DNA of 64,000 bases from DATFNV01 sp963827935 (GTDB lineage: Bacteria > Planctomycetota > Planctomycetia > Gemmatales > Gemmataceae). The notes beneath the pieces are model-generated. The model saw nothing but the letters and a program-made list of their open reading frames with translations. It did not search any database and was not told the DNA's origin. A program made the translations under genes and the position numbers. This document shows positions 18,331 to 26,641 of this stretch, piece after piece (position 1 is the stretch's first letter; every line of letters starts with the position of its first letter). The stretch lies in assembly GCA_963827935.1 (NCBI GenBank), contig CAWHCN010000017.1:682001-746000 (forward strand). Reading direction: 5' to 3'.

Positions 18331-19027
18331 GCTTCTCGCTCAGCGCACTTTTTACTGCCGCTCTTGCTTTCCGCCGAGTGGCGTTCGCCTCGCCCACGGC
18401 CGTCTGCATGGCCGTGATTTCCTTCTCCAACGCGACGATCTTGGAATCGTAAGCGTCGTGAATCGCCTTGGCCTTCTCCCCCGTGAACAGTTTGTACAAT
18501 GCCTCGCGCTCCTTGGCGTTCAACTCGGCCAGCTTCTTCTCCGGCGTGGCCAGCGGGAGCATCGCCTCGAACCACTTCTTCTCGGCGGCGAGGATGTCCT
18601 GATCCCGCTTGATCGTCAGTTCCTCGATTTTCACCGCTTTTTGGGCGATTCTCTTTTCGAGGTCAGCCATCTCGGTGGCGTACTTTTCCCGAATCGCCTT
18701 GGCCTTGGTGGGATCGATGGCCAGTTTGAGCTGCGCCCACTCTTCGGCGTGAAGTTTGCGGAGGTCGGCGAACAGCTCGGCGACACGGTGAGCATGGCGG
18801 GCACGGTCTGGCCCGTACTTCGCGTGGACCTTGCCTAATGCGATCGTCTCTTCGGCTTGAATCTTCTGAATTTCGGCTTGGACGTTGCCGAGTTCGATCA
18901 TCAGCTTTTTTTGCGGCGAGGGCGGCGGCGGTTTGCGCGGTTTGGTCGGCGGCGCTGCTTCGACTCCGGTCAGGATCGCGCTCAGGGCGATGAGAAGAAC
19001 GCCAGGGACGAAGGTGGGACGACACAT
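18299..19027 (-). pseudogene. 5' half of the IS630-interrupted coiled-coil protein gene
   Basis: It begins MCRPTFVPGVLLIALSAIL, a signal peptide ending near VEAAPP, then a Pro/Lys-rich linker (about residues 27-40) and long charged helices (LGNVQAEIQKIQAEETIAL, DLEKRIAQKAVKIEELTIK, KIVALEKEITAMQTAVGEA). The last nine residues before the stop come from the IS. The authentic protein continued into the fragment at 16111-16896. With the signal peptide, the ancestral protein was an exported coiled-coil protein of unknown role. Confidence 0.8.
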
Positions 19028-19307
19028 GGACGGAGGTCCTCAGTTTGGTGATAGGGCGCGGCCGGCGCGCCCACTTGGGACTTGTTCACCTCGTTTAGCA
19101 GTAACCACACTGAGCGTTATACTCGACCTGAACGGCCGCGTCATCAATAAAACGGGAAACGACAAGTCATTTCTCGTTCGACGGTCCCGCCATAATCCCA
19201 AGGAGTCACCAGGGGACATGCGTTGACCCCACGACAGCGATAGACTCAATCCCCGCCCAAAGCGCAGGCGTATTCGGGATCCCGGAGGAAAGGGAAAAAG
19301 GGGGAGG

Positions 19308-19377
19308 GGAAAAGGGGACAGCGTACTTCTTCGGGTGGTTTTGTAGGCGAAAAACAAAGTACGCCGTCCCCTTTTCC
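19308..19377. repeat. REPIN (paired REP hairpin)
   Basis: Left arm 19308-19328 and right arm 19357-19377 pair with one mismatch; each carries the GGGGACrGCGTACTT core found flanking the RAYT at 15292-15990. The loop is about 28 bases. This is a stand-alone copy, as expected if that RAYT mobilises it. Confidence 0.8.
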
Positions 19378-19411
19378 TGCCTTCCCTTTTCCTGCCTTCC
19401 GCCCCCCCTAT

Positions 19412-19636
19412 TTGTTCCAGTGGTATTTCAAGCGACGGCCTGGCCAGGCGGGTCAGTGGGGATTCTATAGCCCAATTTGGGAGCACGACTTCGGCTCATC
19501 GGAGCTCGGGCCACCATCGGTGCCCTACCCTAGCTTCCCCCACGACATCCCACCAGTACCACGGCCATTCCAGCCGCCAAAAAAGAGTAGTAAGCCGCCT
19601 CAAGAACCACCGGATCAGCCCGGCAAAATGCCGTAG
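19412..19636 (+). CDS. Doubtful small Pro-rich reading frame
   Basis: 74 codons from a TTG, with no good ribosome site. The C-terminal half is Pro/Lys-rich and ends DQPGKMP. It could be a gene remnant or chance; it is listed only because no other gene occupies the stretch. Confidence 0.2.
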   Translation: MFQWYFKRRPGQAGQWGFYSPIWEHDFGSSELGPPSVPYPSFPHDIPPVPRPFQPPKKSSKPPQEPPDQPGKMP

Positions 19637-19888
19637 TACGGGGCGACCAGAAAAGAATCAGAAACGACCAGAAAGACCGGAAAAGAAGATACGGACTACA
19701 GAATACGGAATACGGACCAGACAAGAAAGGACGCGGCTCTTATTCTCGCGCCCCTCCGGCCACGAGGACGTCGCTCTCGTATTGCAAGACAGAGGCCGTC
19801 ATAGTATTTCACTGGTCGTCCGCGATTAACCTCTGACATTTTTCCGGTAGTGTTCAAAGGGTCATCTTGATCCGGTGAGGAATAACCG

Positions 19889-20961
19889 ATGAAGGGGCCA
19901 TATTCTCGCCTGGCAGCGGCGACCCTCGGGGTTGCGCTCCTCGCGACTGGTGCCAGTCAGATCAGTGCGCAGGGTGTCACGACGGAGCCGAAAACTGCGG
20001 AGGGCTTCCGTGAGCGGGGGATGGTCCACTACGAGAGGGGACAGTACGACAAGGCCATCGAGGACTTCGACCGGGCCATCCGTCTCGACCCCAAGCAACC
20101 GGAAACTTTCATCGATCGCGGCTGGGCATGGCGGGACAAAGGCGATCTGGAGAAGGCCATTCGGGACTATACCGAGGCCATCCGGCTCGAACCGACGAAG
20201 GCAGAGGCCTTCATCATCCGGGCCCTGGCCTGGGGGACCAAGGGGGAACGCGACAAGGCCATCGAGGACTATGGCGAGGCCATCCGCCTCGACTCAAAGG
20301 ATTTGAAAGCATTCCTGGGCCGAGGCAACGCGTGGCATGACAAGGGGGTTTACGATAAGGCCATCAAGGATTACGGCGACGCGGTTCGGCTCGATTCGCG
20401 CTGTGTGCTCGGGTTCGTAGGCAGGGGCCTGACTTGGCATGCCAAGGGGGACTACAACAAGGCCATCGCAGACTTCGACGAGGCCATCCGACTTGATCCG
20501 AAGTATGCGCCGGCATTCGCCAACCGGGGCTGCGCCTGGGCGCCAAACGAGAGGACGACAAGGCCATGCAGGATTTCGACGACGCCATCCGCCTCGACGC
20601 AAAGTATGTGCCGGCGTTAGTTAACCGTGGCTTGACCTGGTACATTAAGGGGGAGTACGACAAGGCGATCAAGGACGCCGACGAGGCCATCCGCCTGGAC
20701 CCGAAGCAGGAGAAGGCGATTCTCGACCGTGGCCTGGCACAATGCGCCAAACGGGACTACGACGCAGGGATCAAGGACTTCGATCAGGTTCTGTTGCTCA
20801 ACCCGAGGTCGGCGATCGGTCTGTACAACCGGGGCTGTGCCTGGTGGCTCAAAGGCGTCGCCGACAAGGCGATGAAGGACTTTAATGAGGCCGAGCGCCT
20901 TAACCCGAAGTACCACGAGAAGATCAAGGCACTGGGCATTGATCCGTACTCAGACAAATAA
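19889..20961 (+). CDS. Secreted TPR-repeat protein, one frameshift
   Basis: About 357 residues. The signal peptide is MKGPYSRLAAATLGVALLATGASQISAQ. Roughly nine consecutive 34-residue TPR units follow, each with the pattern YDKAIxDFDxAIRLDPK ... AFxxRGxAW. The start at 19889 has a GAGGA site. The frame changes once near 20535-20560, in the seventh repeat (RGCAWA to KREDDKAMQDFDDAIRL). The repeats are very similar to one another at DNA level, so collapsed or slipped assembly is possible. Such proteins are protein-protein scaffolds; partner unknown. Confidence 0.8.
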
Positions 20962-21342
20962 GGTGTCGGGACCGGCTCTGTAGAAAAGGTCTGTTCAGCC
21001 TGGGCGGTAACCGGTGGCAAAGAAAAGGGGCAGAGAAAAGGTCTTCGGGCCTGGTGACCTGCACCGGCAGTTCTGGCGCATCACCCATTCCAGGGGACGG
21101 CTCGGAGTGCCCGTCCGATGGGAACAGGCATGCGCGATGAGAAATTTGTCTCCCATTTCCTGAGCATGCAGCACTCGCTTTGCTTTCAATGAACAAGGCC
21201 CCGCTACCCGGGCGAGAGGTGTCGTGCTCGGGCAGCGATCTTACGGTGTGCGCGTATTTTCGACGCCACCGCCCCAAGCGGCTCGGCTTGAGATCGACCT
21301 CGCCTACTTCCCCGACGTCGTCTGTTGCCCCGCCGACCCTGC
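20962..21342. other. Intergenic region before the second IS110
   Basis: About 380 bases with no credible gene. The part nearest 21343 is probably the 3' non-coding end of the IS110 element, where some IS110/IS1111 members encode their bridge RNA. No structure was resolved by eye. Confidence 0.35.
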
Positions 21343-22683
21343 TCAGATCGGCACCACTTGCAGCCCTAACTCCCGCGCTTTGCGCTGCAGCGCTTTGACC
21401 TGACGCTCCTGCTGCTTGACTTCTTCGGCTGCCGTGCTCTCACGGCGATACGCTTCCCCACGCGTGATGAGGCGATAGAAGAGCTTCGCCAGCTTGTGGG
21501 CTGTCGCCCTGATGGCGCTGCCTATCCCCAGCCGGGCCCGCAGGCGGCGCAGGAAATTACCCAGCACGCTCTTACTTCTGAGCAAGGACCGCGCCGCCAG
21601 CCGAAACGCCCTGGCCACCCGGCTGGCCGTCTGGGCGGGATAGCGGATCCGCTTGCCCGATTGGTGCTTGCGCGGCGCCAGCGTCGTCCAGGCCGCGAAG
21701 TGCTTGTCCGTCGGGAAACGTGCCGCCAGGTCCGGGCCTGTCTCCGACAAGACCGTCAGCACCGTGCTGGCGCCCAGACCGTCCACTTCCGTGACACGCA
21801 CGCCCGTCAACTGGAAGATCAAGGCGTCGGCGTCGAACTCCGTCGGGCGGTTGCGACTCTTCGGCGCGGCCTTCTGGGACTCGGGCAACGGACGCCCCTG
21901 GGTCTTGTCCGGCATCGGCCCGGCCGCCTTGGCGTACTCCCGGTCACAGACATGGAGCTGATTCTGGTAGAAGTCCCAGGCCTTGAGCAGTTGTTTCAGC
22001 TCGAACAGGTGGGCCGTGTCCCAGGTCCCTTCCAGGGCCTTGGCAATCTCCTCGCGGCTCTTCTTGCAGCTGGGATCGCGCATCGCCGCCAGCGTCTGGG
22101 GGTCACGCTGCCCCTGGGCGATGGCACGCAGGATGCGCATGCCGGTGACGCCGGCGATGCTCGACACGGCCAGGTCCAAATGAACATTCATCTGGACCAG
22201 CACTTTGAGCATCATCTGCAAGAGCTTGGCTGCCTCGGTGATCAGATGCTCGCGATGCCGCCACAGCGTCCGCAACGCCAGCACCTCGTGCGCGGGTCGA
22301 AAACAGCTCTTGAGCTGGCCACAGGCGTGCATCTGCTGCAGCCAGACCGCATCGCAAACGTCGGTCTTCTTCTTGAGGTTGCGGGCCAGGCTGCGTGGAT
22401 CGACCACCACCACTTCGAAGCCCTGGCTTTCCAGGAAGTCGCATAAGCACATCCAGTAGACGCCGGTCGATTCGAGCACGACGCTCGTGACGCCGCAGTG
22501 GCGTAACCACTCGGCCAGCGTCTGTAGGTCGGCGGTATAGACGCCGAAGGTACGAACGGGCTGCGGATCGCAAGCGGGGTCGACGGCGACGACGTGGCTG
22601 GCGCTGCCGACGTCGATGGCGGCGGCACAGGGCCGGACGATGCGGGGCGGCGGGATGGGCTGGCGTGTCTTCTTCCGAGGCAT
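21343..22683 (-). CDS. IS110-family transposase
   Basis: 446 residues, apparently intact. The RuvC-like domain shows AAAIDVGSASHVVAVDP (Asp), VVLESTGVYWMCL (Glu) and KKKTDVCDAVWLQQMHACG (Asp pair). The second domain shows EVDGLGASTVLTVLSETGPD, TLAPRKHQSGKRIRYP and a Ser-containing ASRVARAFRLAARSLLRSKS. The start at 22683 (MPRKKTRQPIPPPR) follows GGAGG; a TTG four codons earlier is less likely. It differs clearly from the IS110 at 13.6 kb, so two lineages are present. Element ends were not defined. Confidence 0.92.
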   Translation of the reverse strand: MPRKKTRQPIPPPRIVRPCAAAIDVGSASHVVAVDPACDPQPVRTFGVYTADLQTLAEWLRHCGVTSVVLESTGVYWMCLCDFLESQGFEVVVVDPRSLARNLKKKTDVCDAVWLQQMHACGQLKSCFRPAHEVLALRTLWRHREHLITEAAKLLQMMLKVLVQMNVHLDLAVSSIAGVTGMRILRAIAQGQRDPQTLAAMRDPSCKKSREEIAKALEGTWDTAHLFELKQLLKAWDFYQNQLHVCDREYAKAAGPMPDKTQGRPLPESQKAAPKSRNRPTEFDADALIFQLTGVRVTEVDGLGASTVLTVLSETGPDLAARFPTDKHFAAWTTLAPRKHQSGKRIRYPAQTASRVARAFRLAARSLLRSKSVLGNFLRRLRARLGIGSAIRATAHKLAKLFYRLITRGEAYRRESTAAEEVKQQERQVKALQRKARELGLQVVPI

Positions 22684-22996
22684 GAGGACCTCCAACGACG
22701 GTGAGGGACGGGCGAAGAAAATGTCGGCGGAGGATGGGTCGAACGAAGGACGAGACTTTCAAGCGGGCTCGCGGCACCAAGGAAAGTGAAGCCGACCCAA
22801 GGGCCAAGCTCAAGCACGGGCTCAGAGGCACCAGATCAAACGCGGCCACCGCGCTCCGCCGCCACAAAGAAGAGCTAGAGAAGCGCAGTGCGAACGGAAA
22901 GCCGATGGCCTGTCAGGTTCATAGCGGAACGTGTGCCAGGGACTGGCATCAGCCCTCAAGCTGATCATTTGTCCGCAGCGCTGGTCCGCACGCACG

Positions 22997-23091
22997 GAAT
23001 TATATTCGACTTGCGCCTGCGCTGAAATGTGAAGGCGCATGTCGTTATTTTACAAGGGATTGCGGCACATGCGCCAGGTCGCATATAATTC
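22997..23091. ncRNA. Diverged copy of the hairpin core of the 313-bp element
   Basis: The inner sequence GAAGGCGCATGTCGTTATTT and the following TTGCGG...GCGCCAGGT match the cores at 37900-37990 and 56410-56500. The outer arms (22997-23017 and 23071-23091) differ completely in sequence from those copies yet still pair with each other, which suggests that the structure is kept. The type is an inference; it could equally be a DNA transposition hairpin. Confidence 0.4.
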
Positions 23092-23290
23092 CCGGCGAAT
23101 TTAGTGCAAAGTGGGAATTCTGGGCTAATCCGCACCGCCTTCCGTCTCCTCGATCCGGTTCGGGAAGCGGCCTTCTCGCGGGGCCTCGGGCCATGGGCAT
23201 TCCCGGTTGACCCTCTTTTTCCTTTCCCGATGCTGTCTGGCCCGTTATCATCACTCTTGACGTTGCCTACCCCCACTGCCGACTCGCCAT

Positions 23291-23431
23291 CCCGCCGCCG
23301 TCGCCCCTTTAGGCGAGCGGCAAGAGGAAAGTCACCCGTAGCGGAACTCGCCAGAGTTCCGGGTGGGTAGCACCGGAACTCTGGCGAGTTCCGCTACGGG
23401 TAAGTTAACTCCCGCCGCCGTCGCCCCTTTA
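23291..23431. repeat. Palindrome flanked by a 21-base direct repeat
   Basis: Arms at 23334-23361 and 23374-23401 pair perfectly over 28 bases (GTAGCGGAACTCGCCAGAG type). Identical 21-base sequences lie at 23291-23311 and 23411-23431, outside the palindrome. This looks like insertion of a palindromic unit with flank duplication, or a local duplication that carried it in. Confidence 0.75.
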
Positions 23432-23449
23432 TCAGCCATGAGGAGCGCC

Positions 23450-25780
23450 ATGAGCCTCTCCCGCCGAGTGATGGTCCTACTTGCCCTCGCTCTGTTGCTG
23501 AGCGCCGCTCCCGCTCCGGCCCAGCCGCCGCCGCCCCCGCCGGTCGCCAATCCCGCGGCTCCCACGCTGGCTCCGGTTATGCCCCTGGGGATGCAGCGCG
23601 GCAGCAGCCTGGAGCTGACGCTCACCGGCACCAACCTCACCGACCCGGTCGCCCTCTGGACGAGCATCCCCGGCGCCAAGGTCACCATTCCCACCGACAA
23701 CAAGAACGGCACCGAGCCGACGAAGCTGCGGGTCAAGCTCGACGTGCCGAAGGACGCCCCGATGGGGTTCTATACCTTCCGCCTGGCCACGGCGCGGGGC
23801 ATGTCGAACCTGCGGCTGTTCTGCATCGATGACTTGCCGCAGGTGATGGCCCTGCCCGCCAGTCGCAAGAAGGAGACGGCCCAGCCGGTGGCGGTGCCGT
23901 CGGTCGTCGTCGGCACCGCGGCGGCAGAGCAGAGCGACTATTTCAAGATCACCGCCAAGGCCGGGGAGCGCGTCAGCATCGAGGTGCTCGGCCGGCGCCT
24001 GGGCAGCGCCTTCGACCCGCAACTTTCGCTCCTCGATGGCCGCAGCCGCCGGGAGCTGGCGTACAGCAACGATTCTCCCGGCCTGCAAACCGACGCCCGC
24101 CTGACCCACACCTTCAAGGAAGCCGGCGACTACCTCATTGAGGTGCGCGACGTTACTTATCGCGGCGGGCCGGATTTTCACTATCGCCTGCGCATCGGCG
24201 ACTTCCCCTGCGCCACCACGCCGATCCCGATGGCCGCGAAGCGCGGCAGCAAGGTGGCCGTCCACTTCGCCGGGCCGACCGTCGAAGGGATCGCTCCCGT
24301 CGAGGTCACGGTGCCGACCGACCCGCTACTGAGCGCGATCCAGGTCGCGCCGCGGGGGCGAACGGGCTTTACGGCTGGCCGGTGTCGCTGGCCCTGAGCG
24401 ATCTGCAAGAGGTGGTGGAACAGGAGCCGAACAACGAGCCGGCCAAGGCCAACCGCGTCCCGGCGCCATGCGGTGTCACGGGGCGGTTCGAGCAGAAGGG
24501 GGATATCGACCACTTCGTCTTTGCCGCCAAGAAGGGGCAGCGCTTCATCATCAACGCGCAGACGCAGGAGTACTACTCGCCAACGGAAGTCTACATGGTG
24601 CTCAAGGACGCGAAGGGCGGCCAGGTGGGCGTGTCCAACCCGGCCGTCGGACAGCGCATCGACTTCACCGCGGGAGCGGACGGCGATTACACCCTGTCCG
24701 TCGAGCATCTGCACTATTGGGGCGGGCCGGCGGAGTCGTACCACCTGACCATTGTCCCCTACGAGCCGGGCTTCGACCTTTCGATCCTGTTGGACCGCTG
24801 GGACGTGGCCCAGGCTGGCACGCTCAGCATCCCCATCATGGCGGCGCGGCGCGACTACGCGGGGCCGATCGAGGTCAGCGTCGTCGGTCATCCCGGCATC
24901 AGCGGCACGTTGACCATCGCCGCGGGCAAACCCGCCCCGCCGAACGTCGCCGGCCGGGCAACTCCTGGTCAGCGTCAAGCCGGAGGTGCCGATGGGGCCT
25001 CACTTCCTGACGGTAGTGGGCAAGGCGACGATCAACGGCAAGACGGTGGTGGTGCCGGCCAACGTGGCGGTTCCGGTCAAGGCGGCCCTGGCGGGTCTGC
25101 CGTTCCCGCCGCGCGACCTGTTGCACGGTCTCGCGCTGGCGGTGACCCAGAAGCCGCCGTTCACGCTGACGGCCAAGGTCGATGCCGGCGCGGCCCTGCG
25201 CGGCACGGCGGCGACCGTGACGGTGACGGCCGCGCGCGACGCCGGCTTCACCGAGGCGATCGCCCTGACCCCCGGGGCCCTGCCGCCCAACGTGGCAGCC
25301 GCTCTGAAACCGATCCCCAAAGGTGCCAATGAGGTTAAGGTGACGCTGACGCCCGCGGCCAACGCGGCCCTGGGACCGTTCAACTTCACGCTGATCGGCA
25401 AGGCGAAGTACCAGATGAAGGACATCTCCGGCACCTCGGCCCCGGCGCCGCTGGTGGTGTCGCTCCCCTTCGACCTGAAGGCCGAGCCGGTGCCGCTGAA
25501 GCTGCTGCCCGGCGGCAAGGCGACGCTGAAGGTGACCGCGACGCGCAAGGGCGGCTACGCCGGACCCATCGCCGTCGAGGTGCGCTCCCTGCCGGCCAAC
25601 GTGACGGCCACCAAGGGGACGATCGCGATGGGCCAGACGACGGTGAGCCTGGAGATCACAGCCGCGGCGACGGCGGTGGCCGGCAACAAGGCCGATGTCA
25701 ACGTCCTGGGGACGGCGACTGGCGCGGCCAATCAGACGGCGGCGACGGCGAATTTCACCGTGAGCGTGGGGAAGAAGTGA
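23450..25780 (+). CDS. Secreted protein with PPC (pre-peptidase C-terminal) and Ig-like domains, two frameshifts
   Basis: About 776 residues when joined. The start at 23450 (MSLSRRVMVLLALALLLSAAPAPAQ) has GAGGAG upstream and is a signal peptide. A Pro-rich stretch precedes an Ig-like unit (GSSLELTLTGTNLTDPVALW), then a PPC-type domain (QSDYFKITAKAGERVSIEVL ... GDYLIEVRDVTYRGG) and a second one (EQEPNNEPAKANRV, the classic PPC entry motif, to GDYTLSVEHLHYWGGP). The C-terminal part has repeated Ig-like strands (AGPIEVSVVGHPGISGTL; AGPIAVEVRSLPANVTATKG). Frame changes lie near 24355 and 24940. No peptidase domain is present; function unknown. Confidence 0.78.
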
Positions 25781-26641
25781 CATTTCGCCGCCTTGCCGCG
25801 GGACGGTATCATGCACCCAGGCTAGAACTCGGGTCGATGAAGGCGATGGACCATGACGATCAGATTCGAGTTGCCGCTTCGGCCTTGGCCCGATCGCCAC
25901 CGAGCGCCGCCTGTGGGTCATCGAGCGGCTCTTCTCCTTGCTACCGGATGATCCGGCCATCTCCCCCGAGTGGCGTCGATTGGTGATCGCGTTTGGCGTA
26001 TCCAGGGTTCAAGTCCACGACGCCCGCCTGGTTTCGGCTGAAAAGTATCTGCCTTGCCCGGGGCCGTCCGGTATGATCCCCCGGCGTTTCGATGCGTCGG
26101 TTTGATAGCCCCGACGCGCGCCATTCGCAGTCCCACGCATTGGATGCCGTGCTGGCAAAGGCGGCGTCTGCAAAGCCGTTTGTCTTCACTGGACATTGCT
26201 TCCTGCGTGGGTGACAGCGGTCCTGGCGACCGCCATCCATCCGCCTATCTCGATGCATTTCCGTGTTGTTCACGCCTTTCTCCCGAGAACGCGAAAGAGG
26301 TTTTGCAAGGACCATCAATCCTGGTCGAATGGCGGCTCCCTCCTTGACGACCTAGACCTCGGTTTTTCGGGCGGTCGTTGGGGGAAGGCCCCCCCTGGCG
26401 CAACCTCGACTCGGAGGGACGGCTGGCCATACATATCGAACACGAGTCATGTTTTCATATGAATCTCATCAGCGTTTAATCATTCATGGATTAACATCCG
26501 GCGGGAGCACCGCGCAGCGGCGCCGTGCTGCCCGAAACGCTGCAGGCCGCGTGGTGAAACGGGCGGATTGCTCGTCGGCGCGATGGAGTTCCGCGCTGAT
26601 CGGTAGAAGTTCAGGTACTCATGCCGCAATGGTCGACCGCC
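25781..26641. other. Long intergenic region with a PIN-domain remnant
   Basis: About 860 bases. A decayed PIN-domain sequence lies at about 25899-26060. The rest shows no gene. An AT-richer patch at about 26440-26500 may hold the promoter of the CRTAC gene. Confidence 0.45.
25899..26060 (+). pseudogene. VapC-like PIN-domain remnant
   Basis: The frame reads ERRLWVIERLFSLLPDDP, EWRRLVIAFGVSRVQVHDARLV. The motif GVSxxQVHDARLV is typical of the C-terminal half of VapC-type PIN toxins. The preceding bases give AASALAR in another frame, as PIN proteins have just upstream. No start, no antitoxin gene and no downstream part are visible, so this is a dead fragment. Confidence 0.4.

Larger units (their letters stand above)
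19028..19888. other. Long intergenic region with REPIN and little else
   Basis: About 860 bases. It contains the REPIN hairpin (19308-19377) and one doubtful small reading frame (19412-19636). The stretch at 19637-19888 shows no gene; it presumably carries the promoter of the TPR gene. Confidence 0.5.
22684..23449. other. Intergenic region with hairpin core and palindrome
   Basis: About 765 bases: the upstream flank of IS110 (22684 to about 22980), a diverged hairpin core related to the 313-bp elements (22997-23091), and a 28-base-arm palindrome (23334-23401) lying between two copies of a 21-base direct repeat. No protein gene. Confidence 0.6.

Noticed and set aside
18299..19027. Intact 242-residue gene
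   Set aside because: Its last nine codons are IS630 sequence; the authentic reading frame continues on the other side of the insertion.
22103..22867. Reverse frame extending past the IS110 start
   Set aside because: It is out of frame with the transposase and Arg/Pro-rich, a shadow frame.
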